Of a stretch of 64,000 nt of DNA, positions 24,975 through 33,902 are shown one piece after another. This DNA is from Amycolatopsis sp. WAC 01376. Lineage in GTDB: Bacteria > Actinomycetota > Actinomycetes > Mycobacteriales > Pseudonocardiaceae. The notes beneath the pieces are model-generated. The model worked only from the letters and a program-made list of their open reading frames with translations, had not been told where the DNA came from and ran no database searches. Position 1 is the first letter of the stretch, and each line of letters begins with the position of its first letter. Both the position numbers and the translations under genes were made by a program. The DNA is taken from contig NZ_QHKL01000002.1 of the NCBI RefSeq assembly GCF_003947415.1, forward strand, positions 124,001 to 188,000, written 5' to 3'.

Positions 24975-25312
24975 GGTCGCTCCCCCTCGTCGCCGGTTGC
25001 CGGTGTGCTCAGCGTCGGTGCCGCGGCGGCGATGGTGTCCGGGCTCAGCTCGATCACGAACGGATTCACCTCGTAGAACTTCATCGCTTTCCCGTCCTCC
25101 GACAGCTCCAGTGCGGCCGACACGAGCCCGGCCGCCTCCAGTTTGCGCAGGTGGAGCTGCAACAGCGCCCGGCTGATGCCGAGCTCTCGCGCCAGCTGGC
25201 TCACATACGCGCGCTCCGCGCGCAGCGCCGCGACGATCCGCAGCCGGTGCGGATTCGCCAGCGCCCCCAGCACCCGCAGCAGCTCGTCGCCGGACGGTCC
25301 GGTGGCGGTCAT
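24971..25312 (-). CDS. ArsR/SmtB-type winged-helix regulator
   Basis: 113 residues. LLRVLGALANPHRLRIVAALRAERAYVSQLARELGISRALLQLHLRKLEAAGLV-like order (split here across the HTH) is the ArsR fold with a leading NPHRLRI motif. No CxC metal site is present, so it probably does not sense metals. The last third is disordered. ATG at 25312 is preferred over the ATG at 25327. In an operon with the small coiled-coil membrane protein. Confidence 0.82.
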   Translation of the reverse strand: MTATGPSGDELLRVLGALANPHRLRIVAALRAERAYVSQLARELGISRALLQLHLRKLEAAGLVSAALELSEDGKAMKFYEVNPFVIELSPDTIAAAAPTLSTPATGDEGERP

Positions 25313-25340
25313 GCCGCACTCCTGCACATGCCAAAGAAAT

Positions 25341-26096
25341 CTAGCAGGTGCCGGGTTGATCTACCAGGTGCTCCAGCCAGACGTTCGGCTCCACGTAGAC
25401 GCCGAGGTCCAGTGCCGAGGAGGCGAGCACCGGCGCGATCCCGCCCGGCACGGCCGTGAGGCCGTCCCGGAGCTCGACGCCGGTCCACGCTTTCCATTGG
25501 GCGAAGGTGCCGGTGACCGTCATCGCGAAGGGCGCCACCTTCACGAACCGGGCGCCGAGCCGTTCATGCGTGCGCAGCCACGGATCCTCCGGTAGCCCGT
25601 CCGGGCGACGGCGGGCGATGTAGTCCTCAAAGGACAGTCTTGGTGCCTTCTCCTTCCCGGCCGGGCGGACCGGCACGACGAGCTTGCGCATACCTGTTTC
25701 CGAGGCGCGCTTTTTCAGTGCTTCCAACGCTTTTGTGGCCAGGCCGCCGCCACGACGGCCTGGCGCGACCATCACTTCGAGTGCGATCAGTGTCTTCGTC
25801 TCACGGGTGCTCAGCAGATCTTCCGCGGCCCAGATCAAGGCGGCGTCCCAGCCGTGGTCCGGCAGTTCCGGGCGTTCGGCCGTCGGAAAGCCGACCGGGA
25901 CGGCGGCCGCTCTCGCCACCGGGACATCGTCTTCCAGCAGCACCAGGAAGTATTCCGGCCAGCGGGCGGCGAGGTGGGACGACTTCGCCAGCAGACCGGC
26001 CGGGTCGTGCTGGAGGAATTCGCCGCCGACACCGCCGAGGGCGAGCGCGGGCTGGCGCAGGTCGGGCCGGGTGGCCAGGTCTTCGATCACGATCAT
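25341..26096 (-). CDS. GNAT-fold acetyltransferase-like protein
   Basis: 251 residues. The centre holds a GNAT core: LIALEVMVAPGRRGGGLATKALEALK is the acetyl-CoA loop region (RGGGLA), followed by LVVPVRPAGKEKAP. N- and C-terminal extensions (about 100 and 90 residues) are longer than in a minimal GNAT, and the protein resembles uncharacterised long actinobacterial members. The substrate is unknown. Single gene between the ArsR unit and DUF2786. Confidence 0.75.
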   Translation of the reverse strand: MIVIEDLATRPDLRQPALALGGVGGEFLQHDPAGLLAKSSHLAARWPEYFLVLLEDDVPVARAAAVPVGFPTAERPELPDHGWDAALIWAAEDLLSTRETKTLIALEVMVAPGRRGGGLATKALEALKKRASETGMRKLVVPVRPAGKEKAPRLSFEDYIARRRPDGLPEDPWLRTHERLGARFVKVAPFAMTVTGTFAQWKAWTGVELRDGLTAVPGGIAPVLASSALDLGVYVEPNVWLEHLVDQPGTC

Positions 26097-26178
26097 GTCC
26101 TCAGTAGAGCCGAGGACACGCGATTCTCACGAGGTGGTTTTCGAGCACGGCTTCATCCGTGCGAGGTGGTGCGACCGG

Positions 26179-26913
26179 TCAGCGTACGGGCAGCGCGCGG
26201 CGCCGTCCAGTGATTCCGGTGGTGTTGAGGTTGGCGCGCTCGCCGGCGGAGTGACCGTCGAGGTAGCCGCTGCCGGACAACCGCCTCGGCGGTGCCGAGC
26301 GCAGATCTCCGTATTGCTCGTCGTACGCCTGTTTGACCATCGCCGTCCGGTCCTGGATGACCAGTTCGGCGGAGCGATGGCCCGCCGCGGTGGTGTGGGT
26401 GCGGGCCGCGGTGTCCTCACTGTTGCGGAGCCGTTCGTAGACCGCGCCGGAGAACCCGTGCAGCCAGGTGCGCCGGTACGCGGCAAGGGATTCACCCGCG
26501 AACACCCGGTTCTCCGGGCGGACCCGGGTCAGCTGGGTGGTCGCCTGCAGCAGCAGGCTCGTGTACAGCAGTTCCGTCCGTTCCAGATCGGAGCGGAAGC
26601 CGAACACCGTCACCGCGGTGACCGACTGGCCGAGCCGGTGCAGCAGGGCCCGGCAGCGCAGCGGATGCGCGATGTTCGTGAGCAGTCCCGCCTTGTCCCG
26701 GCTGTACGGGTTGTCGATCGGGATCATGATCTGGGTGATCTCGTCCGCCGTCGCCCCGGAAGCGGCCAGCAACGCCTGATCGATGCCGTATCTGGCGATC
26801 AGTTCGGCGGCCTTGGTGTTGTACGACTCGGCTTCGGCCTCGGTGACCGCCGGGTCCTCCGCCTTCGCGAGGAGTTTCCGGACGCGCGCGAGCAGCGTGT
26901 CATGGTCGGGCAT
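26179..26913 (-). CDS. DUF2786-domain protein
   Basis: 244 residues. The N-terminal LLARVRKLLAKAEDPAVTEAEAESYNTKAAELIARYGID is the DUF2786 helical domain. A second conserved part (about 80-190) resembles the DUF7168-type region that accompanies it in actinobacteria and phages. No catalytic motif is recognisable. ATG at 26913 has AAGGAGGG upstream. Divergent from the oxidoreductase gene at 27008. Confidence 0.75.
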   Translation of the reverse strand: MPDHDTLLARVRKLLAKAEDPAVTEAEAESYNTKAAELIARYGIDQALLAASGATADEITQIMIPIDNPYSRDKAGLLTNIAHPLRCRALLHRLGQSVTAVTVFGFRSDLERTELLYTSLLLQATTQLTRVRPENRVFAGESLAAYRRTWLHGFSGAVYERLRNSEDTAARTHTTAAGHRSAELVIQDRTAMVKQAYDEQYGDLRSAPPRRLSGSGYLDGHSAGERANLNTTGITGRRRALPVR

Positions 26914-27007
26914 GGCCCTCCTTCCTGATTGGGTTGGAGCGGATCAATCTAGGAGAGAGGTCCGACAATATTCGGGCGGGATGTCCGCATCCCGGCAAGG
27001 GGGCGGT

Positions 27008-28450
27008 ATGGCGATCGACGTGTCGGTGGTCGGTGCGGGCCCGAACGGGCTCGCGGCGGCGGTCTTGCTGGTCAGGGCGGGCCTGTCGGTCGAAGTGCAC
27101 GAAGCGGCGGGCGAGATCGGAGGCGGAACGCGGACGGCGTCGCTGTTCGACGACGAAGTCCGTCACGACATCTGCGCCACCGGACATCCGCTGGCGGCGG
27201 CGTCGCCTTTCTTCCGCTGGTTCGGTCTCGCCGGGCACGGAGTCGACCTCCTGCGGCCGGAGATCGCGTACGCGCACCCGCTCGACGGTAACCGGGCCGG
27301 TCTCGCCTATGAAGATCTCGACCGGACCTGTGATGCCCTCGGTACGGACGGCCCGCGGTGGCGCCGCTTGCTGGGACCGCTGGCCCGGCACAGCCGTGAA
27401 CTGGCCGATCTGCTGCTCGGGGACCTGCGCCATCCGCCCCGCGACCCTCGGATCGCCGCCCTTCTCCCGGCCCGGATGGCGATGCTCGCTTCCGGGTTGG
27501 AGCGGCGACTGTTCACCGGCCCCGAAGCCCCCGCGCTGCTCTCCGGTGTCTCCGCGCATGTGATGAGCCGTCAGCCTTCGCTCGCCGCCGCGGGCGCGAC
27601 GCTCCTGCTCGGCCATCTCGCGCATTCGACGGGCTGGCCGATCGTCCGCGGCGGAAGCCAAGCCATCACCGAGGCTCTCGACGCCGACGTCCGCGCGCAC
27701 GGCGGCCGGATCCACACCGGCAGCCGGATCACGGATCTGCGGCAGCTGGCGGAGTCGCGCACGGTGATCCTCGACATCGCCCCGCGTGGTTTCCTTGAAA
27801 TCGCCCGTGACCTGCTGCCGCCGCGATACCGGAAGGCGCTGGAGTCCTACCGCTACGGACCCGGCGTGGCGAAGGTCGATTTCCTGGTGTCCGAACCGGT
27901 TCCGTGGGCGGTACCGGAGGTCGGCAAGGCGGGCACCGTCCATCTCGGCGGAACGCGCGACCAGGTGTACGCCGCCGAAAACGCCATCGTGCGCGGGGAA
28001 GATCCGGAAGACCGGTTCGTGCTCGTCTCCGATCCGATGGCGATCGACCCGTCCCGCGGGGTGCCGGGCAAACGGCCGGTGTGGGCGTATTGCCATGTGC
28101 CGCACGGGGATCCGCGAGACGCCACCGAACTCGTCCGGCGGCGGATCGAACGGTTCGCGCCGGGGTTCTCCGACACGATCCTGGCGGGCCGCTGTGTCAC
28201 CGCGCCGGAACTCGAGGCCTACAACGCGAACTATCCCGGCGGTGACGTCGCCGCCGGAGCGGTGGATCTGCGGCAGATGCTCGGACGGCCGGTCCCGCGC
28301 TGGAATCCACATCGGACCCCGCTCGGCGGCGTCTTCCTGTGTTCGGCGGCGACGGCGCCGGGGCCCGGCGTGCACGGGATGGGTGGCTGGCATGCCGCGA
28401 AATCCGTTCTGGGCAAGGACTTCGAGCGTCTGGTTCACGACCCGAGGTAG
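27008..28450 (+). CDS. Phytoene-desaturase-like FAD oxidoreductase
   Basis: 480 residues. The N-terminal VSVVGAGPNGLAAAVLLVRAG is the FAD dinucleotide-binding motif, followed by VEVHEAAGEIGGGTRTASL, as in carotenoid desaturase/isomerase (CrtI-like) and PYROXD2-type proteins. The C-terminal GVFLCSAATAPGPGVHGMGGWHAA is the second flavin-contact motif. No carotenoid genes are near, so the substrate is unknown. The 16-base tail overlaps the TetR gene on the other strand. Confidence 0.83.
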   Translation: MAIDVSVVGAGPNGLAAAVLLVRAGLSVEVHEAAGEIGGGTRTASLFDDEVRHDICATGHPLAAASPFFRWFGLAGHGVDLLRPEIAYAHPLDGNRAGLAYEDLDRTCDALGTDGPRWRRLLGPLARHSRELADLLLGDLRHPPRDPRIAALLPARMAMLASGLERRLFTGPEAPALLSGVSAHVMSRQPSLAAAGATLLLGHLAHSTGWPIVRGGSQAITEALDADVRAHGGRIHTGSRITDLRQLAESRTVILDIAPRGFLEIARDLLPPRYRKALESYRYGPGVAKVDFLVSEPVPWAVPEVGKAGTVHLGGTRDQVYAAENAIVRGEDPEDRFVLVSDPMAIDPSRGVPGKRPVWAYCHVPHGDPRDATELVRRRIERFAPGFSDTILAGRCVTAPELEAYNANYPGGDVAAGAVDLRQMLGRPVPRWNPHRTPLGGVFLCSAATAPGPGVHGMGGWHAAKSVLGKDFERLVHDPR

Positions 28451-28995
28451 GCGTCCAGCGTAACGGCCAGCGCCCTTTCCGGTGTCGGCGCGAAGCTCGC
28501 ACCGGCCAGCCCGCCCCACAACCACAGCTGGGCGAGTCCGTGCAGCGACGCCCACAGCGAGGACGCGAGCAGCCGCGGATCGGTCGAGGGATGCCAGCCG
28601 CCTTCCTGCAGTTCGGCGACCATCGCGGCGAAGAAGTCGAACACCGCGCTGCTCACCCGCGTGAGTTCGGGATCGTCCGCGTCGATGAGGTCGCGGCGGA
28701 ACATCAGCTCGAACATCGCCGGATTGGCCAGCGCGAAATCGAGGTAGCCGTGGCAGGCCGCGATGAGCCGTTCGCGTGGTGTCCCGTCCGGCAGGACGGC
28801 GCCGCGATCGAGCAATTCGGTGTAGCCGCGGGTGGCGACCGCCGAAAGCAGGGCGGCGCGGCCGGGGAAATGCCGCAGCGGCGCGCCGTGCGAAACGCCG
28901 GCGGCCTTGGCGATCCCGCGCAGCGTCACGGCGCCGACGCCCTCTTCTGCCAGCAGATTCGCCGCGGTGTCGATCAGGCGGGTTCGGGCGCCCAC
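28435..28995 (-). CDS. TetR-family regulator (WHG-type C-terminal domain)
   Basis: 186 residues. The N-terminal HTH reads LIDTAANLLAEEGVGAVTL to AGVSHGAPLRHFPGRAALL; the C-terminal half has SSLWASLHGLAQLWLWGG, the WHG signature of one TetR ligand-domain group. The GTG start has AAGGAG 10 bases upstream. It is the second gene of an operon with the SGNH hydrolase (22-base overlap), and the tandem palindromes upstream of that operon are its probable operators. Confidence 0.87.
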   Translation of the reverse strand: MGARTRLIDTAANLLAEEGVGAVTLRGIAKAAGVSHGAPLRHFPGRAALLSAVATRGYTELLDRGAVLPDGTPRERLIAACHGYLDFALANPAMFELMFRRDLIDADDPELTRVSSAVFDFFAAMVAELQEGGWHPSTDPRLLASSLWASLHGLAQLWLWGGLAGASFAPTPERALAVTLDAYLGS

Positions 28996-29774
28996 GACCG
29001 GGTCTCCTTGTGGACGGGCAGGAGTTCGGGGCGTTTCGGCAGGAAACCGTCGCCAGGCTGACGGCCGACGAGCCGGTTGCGGAAACGGGTGACCGCGACC
29101 GGGAGGACCTCCCGCGTCAGCCACCGCAGATCCGCGCGCAGGCCAGGTCGCCCGGCCGAACCGGGCAGCGGTTCGAGCCAGGCCGGGTCGTGGCTGACGC
29201 CGAGTTTGCCGAGCACGTGCCCGGCCAGCCGGCGATGGCCTTGTTCGGACAGGTGCAGCCGATCCGGGCCGAAATAGCGGGAATCGTGCGCGGCGTCGTC
29301 CGGCCACAGGTCGACGAGGGTCGCGCCGTAGCTGACGGACGCCTCGCGGACGGCGTCGTTCAGCGCGGTGAGGCGCGGGCGCATGCGGTGACCCATCGGC
29401 ATGCGGTGGGAGATGTCGCTGAGGGTGAAGGTGACGACCACCGGCGCGATCTCGGTGCAGGCGCGGATGGCCGTGTCGACGCGGCGGGCGACCGTGCGCG
29501 CGTCCCAGCCGCGGCTCATCACGTCGTTGCCGCCGCCGAACAACGCGATCAGATCCGGCCGGAGCCTGGTCGCCGCCGCGGTCTGCTCGGCGTGGATCTG
29601 GTCGAGCCTGCGGCCGCGGACCGCGAGATTGGCGTAGCGGAAACCGGGCTCCTCCTCGGCGAGACGTGCCGCGACGAAGTCGGCCCAGCCGCGGTAGAAG
29701 CCACCCGACGGATGCGGATCGGCCAGCCCTTCGGCGCAGCTGTCGCCGAGCGCGACGAAACGTTGGTAGCCCAT
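28974..29774 (-). CDS. SGNH/GDSL hydrolase
   Basis: 266 residues. RFVALGDSCAEGLAD contains the block I GDS serine, ALFGGGNDVM the block III GxND, and FGPDRLHLSEQGHRRLA the block V DxxH, so the Ser-Asp-His triad of an esterase/lipase is complete. There is no signal peptide, so it probably acts in the cytoplasm. It is co-transcribed with a TetR regulator, suggesting that an ester or its product is the effector. Confidence 0.88.
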   Translation of the reverse strand: MGYQRFVALGDSCAEGLADPHPSGGFYRGWADFVAARLAEEEPGFRYANLAVRGRRLDQIHAEQTAAATRLRPDLIALFGGGNDVMSRGWDARTVARRVDTAIRACTEIAPVVVTFTLSDISHRMPMGHRMRPRLTALNDAVREASVSYGATLVDLWPDDAAHDSRYFGPDRLHLSEQGHRRLAGHVLGKLGVSHDPAWLEPLPGSAGRPGLRADLRWLTREVLPVAVTRFRNRLVGRQPGDGFLPKRPELLPVHKETRSWAPEPA

Positions 29775-29804
29775 CCAGATCTCCGTAACCGCGAGTTCAC
29801 CTTG

Positions 29805-29841
29805 TAGACACTGTCTATCAAACTGATGTAGACGCTGTCTA
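29805..29841. promoter_or_regulatory. Tandem palindromic operators of the SGNH-TetR operon
   Basis: TAGACACTGTCTA (29805-29817) and TAGACGCTGTCTA (29829-29841), two 13-base palindromes whose centres lie 24 bases apart, that is on nearly the same face of the helix. They sit directly upstream of the SGNH gene start region. Confidence 0.78.
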
Positions 29842-29842
29842 C

Positions 29843-31324
29843 TCAGTGCTCCAGACGAGCACGGTGGGTGAAGGCGACGGCACGCCGCGGATCGCCGTCC
29901 GGGAGCACCCGGCACAGCGCGTCGACGATCTCCAGGTCGTCGGCGCCGCACGGCGTCTCCCAGTACGACCACAGCGCCGTCGCGTCCCCGCTGCCGAGCA
30001 CGACGCGGCGGACCGACGCGGTGACCGACTCGCGCTCCTCGCGCACGGCGGGCGACTCCGATTCGGGCAGCAGCGGACCGCGGAACGCTTTCGCGGCGCC
30101 GAGGACGTCGCCCGTCCTGAGCGCCGCGCGGACCCGCAGGAAGTCGGCGTCCACCTCGGCGGAAAGCCGGTACGGCCGCGTCTGCACGATGTCCGACCCG
30201 AGTTGCGTCCGCAGCCGGTGGATCTCCGCGCGCACGGTCACCGGGTTGCCGCTCTCGCCGTAGAGCAGCAAGGCCAGCCGTTCCGCCGAAAGGCCGCCCG
30301 GATTCAGGGCGAGCAGAGTGAGGATCTCCGCGTGTCGCAAGGTGAACGGCACCTCACGACCGTCCACTGTGGTCGATGGCGGCCCGTCGGTGAGGAACTC
30401 CAGCGCGAGCCGGGGGCGCCTCGGCGGAACCCGGTTCCGGAGGCGCAGCAGGTAGCCCTCGCTCAACGGCTCCACCGTGCCGAGCCGTCCGTCGGGCAGG
30501 GTCAGCGGCCCGCCGCCGGGCCGGATGTCCACAGTGGAGGGAAGATCGCCGCAGGCTTCGGCCGCCAGCACGCGACCCTTCGCCGACAGCAGGGCTCCCG
30601 GCGCGCCGCGTAACGCTTCCAGGTGAGTCATGTTCGCGGCCCGCAGCCGTTCGTCACGCATCGCCAACCGCGCCCGTAACTGGCCTTCGGCGAGCTGCGC
30701 GGCCGCCGTCACCAGCGCGAGCATCGCGGGATGGACCGTCCTCAGCGGACCGCTGACGTCGATCGACCCGAGCAGCGCGCCGGTCTCCGGATCGCGCACG
30801 GGCGCCGCCGCGCAAGTCCAGCCGTGATAGGTCCGCACCAGATGCTCGGCCGAGTAGATCTGCACCGGTTCCCCGGTGGCGAGCGTGGTGCCCATCGCGT
30901 TCGTCCCGATGACGTCTTCACTCCACCGGGTGCCTTCGGCGAGCATCACGCCGTCCGCGCGCCGCAGCACGCCCGCCGCGCCCTCACGCCACAGGATGTG
31001 CCCGGCCGCGTCGGTCACGATCATCATGTGCTCGGCGTCGTCGGCGATGCTCACCAGCGTCTGCCGCAGGATCGGCAGCACCGGAGCCAGCGGATGCTCG
31101 TCGCGCAGCCCGTGCACTTCGCCGGAGTCGTAGACCAGTGGCGCGACGCCCTTGTCCGGGTCGACGCGCGCGGCGAGCGAGCGATTCCACGAAGCCGACA
31201 CGATCGACCTGGGGGAACGCGGCGCGGGGACACCGGAGAGGACGGCGTCGTGGACGTCCTTCAGCAGCCGCGCGTACGCCTGAGGGTCACGCGGCGACGC
31301 TTCACCTCCGGGCAGCTCCGCCAC
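29843..31324 (-). CDS. GAF-domain transcriptional regulator with C-terminal winged helix
   Basis: 493 residues. The N-terminal half matches the GAF sensor of AcoR-type activators (SRSLAARVDP, MMIVTDAAGHILWREG, WSEDVIGTNAMGTTLATGEPVQIYSAEH, TCAAAPVRDPETGALLGSIDVSG). There is no AAA+ or Fis domain; instead the C-terminal half carries a winged-helix-like region (FTLRHAEILTLLALNPGGLSAERLALLLYG, VRAEIHRLRTQLG). It is divergent from the aldehyde dehydrogenase gene and probably activates it. The GTG follows TATCCT by 7 bases. Confidence 0.85.
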   Translation of the reverse strand: MAELPGGEASPRDPQAYARLLKDVHDAVLSGVPAPRSPRSIVSASWNRSLAARVDPDKGVAPLVYDSGEVHGLRDEHPLAPVLPILRQTLVSIADDAEHMMIVTDAAGHILWREGAAGVLRRADGVMLAEGTRWSEDVIGTNAMGTTLATGEPVQIYSAEHLVRTYHGWTCAAAPVRDPETGALLGSIDVSGPLRTVHPAMLALVTAAAQLAEGQLRARLAMRDERLRAANMTHLEALRGAPGALLSAKGRVLAAEACGDLPSTVDIRPGGGPLTLPDGRLGTVEPLSEGYLLRLRNRVPPRRPRLALEFLTDGPPSTTVDGREVPFTLRHAEILTLLALNPGGLSAERLALLLYGESGNPVTVRAEIHRLRTQLGSDIVQTRPYRLSAEVDADFLRVRAALRTGDVLGAAKAFRGPLLPESESPAVREERESVTASVRRVVLGSGDATALWSYWETPCGADDLEIVDALCRVLPDGDPRRAVAFTHRARLEH

Positions 31325-31331
31325 GTTTTCG

Positions 31332-31374
31332 AGGATAGGTGACCGCGCTCACTTCGTTGCAACGTGCGTGCAAC
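31332..31374. promoter_or_regulatory. Divergent promoter with inverted repeat
   Basis: GTTGCA (31356-31361), 7 bases, TGCAAC (31369-31374) forms an inverted repeat, and TATCCT (minus strand 31332-31337) serves as the leaderless -10 of the GAF regulator. The repeat lies about 60 bases before the aldehyde dehydrogenase start and is a candidate activator site. Confidence 0.5.
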
Positions 31375-31429
31375 CTCACCCGGCCTAGCTTCACCGCCAT
31401 CCGTCACCCCTAGCGATGAGGCAGGAAAG

Positions 31430-32953
31430 ATGGCCAAGTACGCGGCACCGAACACCGAAGGCAGCGTCGTCAGCTACGAGTCGCGCTACGACCACTACAT
31501 CGGAGGCGAGTACGTACCGCCCGCGAGCGGTCAGTACTTCGAGAACCCGACCCCGGTGACCGGACAGGTGTTCACCGAGATCGCCCGCGGTACCGCCGCC
31601 GACGTCGACCGCGCGCTCGACGCGGCCGAAGGCGCGGCCGCGGCCTGGGGCCGGACGTCGGTGGACGAGCGGTCGAACGTGCTGCTGCGGATCGCCGACC
31701 GGATGGAACAGAACCTCGAAGCGATCGCCGTCGCCGAATCGTGGGAGAACGGCAAACCGGTCCGCGAGACCCTCGCCGCCGACATCCCCCTCGCGATCGA
31801 CCACTTCCGCTACTTCGCCGGCGCCCTGCGTGCTCAGGAGGGCGGCATCTCCCAGATCGACGACAACACCGTCGCCTACCACTTCCACGAGCCGCTCGGC
31901 GTCGTCGGCCAGATCATCCCGTGGAACTTCCCGCTGCTCATGGCGGTCTGGAAGCTCGCGCCCGCGCTCGCCGCCGGCAACGCGATCGTGCTCAAACCCG
32001 CCGAGCAGACCCCGGCGTCGATCCACCTGCTGATGTCGCTCATCGGCGACCTGATCCCGCCGGGCGTGCTGAACATCGTCAACGGTTTCGGCGTCGAGGC
32101 CGGCAAGCCGCTCGCGTCGAGCAACCGTGTGCGGAAGGTCGCGTTCACCGGCGAAACCACCACCGGACGGCTGATCCTGCAGTACGCCAGCGAGAACATC
32201 ATCCCGGTCACCGTCGAACTCGGCGGCAAGAGCCCGAACATCTTCTTCGACGACGTCGCCGCGGCCAACGACGCGTTCTACGACAAGGCGCAGGAAGGTT
32301 TCGCGCTCTTCGCGCTGAACCAGGGCGAGGTCTGCACCTGCCCGTCGCGGGCGCTGATCCAGTCCGGCATCTACGACCGGTTCCTCGGCGACGCCGTCGA
32401 GCGGGTCAAGAAGATCAAGCAGGGCCATCCGCTCGACACCGAGACGCAGATCGGCGCGCAGGCCTCCAACGACCAGCTGGAGAAGATCCTTTCCTACATC
32501 GACATCGGCCAGAAGGAAGGCGCGAAGATCCTCACCGGCGGCGAGCGCAGCGACCTCGGCGGCGAACTGTCCGGCGGGTACTACGTGCAGCCGACGGTGT
32601 TCGAAGGCGACAACAAGATGCGGATCTTCCAGGAGGAGATCTTCGGCCCGGTCGTCTCGGTGGCCAGGTTCGACGACTACGCCGACGCGCTGAAGATCGC
32701 CAACGACACGCTGTACGGCCTCGGCGCCGGTGTCTGGTCGCGTGACGGCAACACCGCCTACCGCGCCGGCCGCGACATCCAGGCGGGCCGGGTTTGGGTC
32801 AACAACTACCACGCCTACCCGGCGCACGCGGCCTTCGGCGGCTACAAGGCGTCCGGCATCGGGCGCGAGAACCACAAGATGATGCTGGACCACTACCAGC
32901 AGACCAAGAACATGCTGGTGTCCTATTCGGACAGTGCGCTCGGGTTCTTCTGA
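31430..32953 (+). CDS. NAD-dependent aldehyde dehydrogenase (ExaC/acetaldehyde type)
   Basis: 507 residues. [29 protein letters not shown] and VELGGKSPN give the NAD-binding part and the general-base Glu; [13 protein letters not shown] holds the catalytic Cys. The second Cys beside it is typical of the ExaC/AldB group that oxidises acetaldehyde and similar aldehydes. A DUF779 gene overlaps its stop by 1 base (TGATG), the usual partner of this enzyme group, and a GAF regulator is divergent. ATG 31430 follows an AGGAAAG box. Confidence 0.92.
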   Translation: MAKYAAPNTEGSVVSYESRYDHYIGGEYVPPASGQYFENPTPVTGQVFTEIARGTAADVDRALDAAEGAAAAWGRTSVDERSNVLLRIADRMEQNLEAIAVAESWENGKPVRETLAADIPLAIDHFRYFAGALRAQEGGISQIDDNTVAYHFHEPLGVVGQIIPWNFPLLMAVWKLAPALAAGNAIVLKPAEQTPASIHLLMSLIGDLIPPGVLNIVNGFGVEAGKPLASSNRVRKVAFTGETTTGRLILQYASENIIPVTVELGGKSPNIFFDDVAAANDAFYDKAQEGFALFALNQGEVCTCPSRALIQSGIYDRFLGDAVERVKKIKQGHPLDTETQIGAQASNDQLEKILSYIDIGQKEGAKILTGGERSDLGGELSGGYYVQPTVFEGDNKMRIFQEEIFGPVVSVARFDDYADALKIANDTLYGLGAGVWSRDGNTAYRAGRDIQAGRVWVNNYHAYPAHAAFGGYKASGIGRENHKMMLDHYQQTKNMLVSYSDSALGFF

Positions 32954-33336
32954 TGGCCGAGCGGGTCGGCTTGACACCGGCCGCCGCGGATCTTCTGCGG
33001 CGGTTGGTGTCACTCCATGGGCCGGTGATGTTCCACCAGTCCGGCGGGTGCTGCGACGGGAGCGCCCCGATGTGTTACCCGGCAGGCGAATTCCGCACCG
33101 GGGCGGCCGATGTCCACCTTGGTGACCTGAGCGTCGAGGACATCGACGACGTTCCGGTGTGGATGTCGGGCCCCCAATTCGAGTACTGGAAGCACACGCA
33201 TCTGACCATCGACGTCGTTCCGGGCCGGGGGAGCGGATTCTCCTTGGAGGCGCCCGAAGGAGTCCGCTTCCTGGTCCGCTCCCGGCTGTTCAGTGACGAA
33301 GAGTCGGCTGAGCTGAACGGCCCAGCAACGCGATGA
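32953..33336 (+). CDS. DUF779 protein, aldehyde dehydrogenase companion
   Basis: 127 residues. GPVMFHQSGGCCDGSAPMCYPAGEF is the conserved cysteine-rich core of DUF779; a later segment SGPQFEYWKHTHLTIDVVPGRG is also typical. The cysteines may bind a metal or react with aldehydes, but the role is not known to me. Start codon overlaps the aldehyde dehydrogenase stop. The last 47 bases overlap the convergent TIGR03086 gene. Confidence 0.85.
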   Translation: MAERVGLTPAAADLLRRLVSLHGPVMFHQSGGCCDGSAPMCYPAGEFRTGAADVHLGDLSVEDIDDVPVWMSGPQFEYWKHTHLTIDVVPGRGSGFSLEAPEGVRFLVRSRLFSDEESAELNGPATR

Positions 33337-33862
33337 GCCGGTCGCCCGGCGTGGCGCCCGGCGGTGCCTCGACAGCGTGGTCGAAGGCGCCGCCGGGCCC
33401 GCGTACCGGCAGCACGTCGGGGTAGCGGCTCGCCACCTTGAGTGCGGCAGACGCGAGTTCGTCGTCCCAGCGGTGTTCACGGCCGAGGGCGGTATTGAGG
33501 TCCCAGTCGTGGGTGAGCGTGTCGACGAACAGCACGGCCAAGGCGTTCTTGCCGGGGAGCGGACCGAAGTTCCCGAAGTCGAAGGTCTTTTCGAGCGCCG
33601 GGCCGCCGAAGGCCGCGAGGAACTCGGCGGAACTCTCTTCATAGGACGTGGCGAGGTCGCCGTCCGCCGTCGGCCGGGTCTTCCTGGGAAGGCCTGTCGC
33701 CTGCGCGGCGCGGTGCTCGTTGTTGTCGATAAGGTGTTTCACGATGTCGCGGACGGTCCATTCGGCGCAGGGGGTCGAGCGGTCCCAGTCGTCCGCGCCG
33801 ATTCCGGCGATCGTGGTTCCGGTGGCGTGATGTGCCCGGGTCGTGAGTGCGAGAAAGTCCAT
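33290..33862 (-). CDS. TIGR03086-type DinB/mycothiol-dependent-fold protein
   Basis: 190 residues. The N-terminal helix bundle has DWDRSTPCAEWTVRDIVKHLIDNNEH, the metal-ligand helix of the maleylpyruvate isomerase/DinB-like fold, with later VDTLTHDWDL and a conserved His. Members bind a divalent metal and may use mycothiol as co-substrate. Its reaction is unknown. The ATG at 33862 lies 8 bases after a perfect TATACT -10, so it is likely leaderless. Divergent from the MOSC gene. Confidence 0.8.
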   Translation of the reverse strand: MDFLALTTRAHHATGTTIAGIGADDWDRSTPCAEWTVRDIVKHLIDNNEHRAAQATGLPRKTRPTADGDLATSYEESSAEFLAAFGGPALEKTFDFGNFGPLPGKNALAVLFVDTLTHDWDLNTALGREHRWDDELASAALKVASRYPDVLPVRGPGGAFDHAVEAPPGATPGDRLIALLGRSAQPTLRH

Positions 33863-33870
33863 GGAGTCAA

Positions 33871-33895
33871 AGTATACGAACGATCGTGCTATCTT
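33871..33895. promoter_or_regulatory. Back-to-back promoters with palindrome ACGATCGT
   Basis: TATACT on the minus strand (33871-33876) and TATCTT on the plus strand (33890-33895) serve the two divergent genes, each 7-8 bases from its start codon. The perfect palindrome ACGATCGT (33880-33887) lies between them and could be the TetR operator. Confidence 0.55.
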
Positions 33896-33902
33896 CTAGG
33901 GT

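Noticed and set aside
27008-28450. Carotenoid biosynthesis locus
   Set aside because: Only a CrtI-like oxidoreductase is present. No phytoene synthase, cyclase or polyprenyl synthase gene lies nearby.
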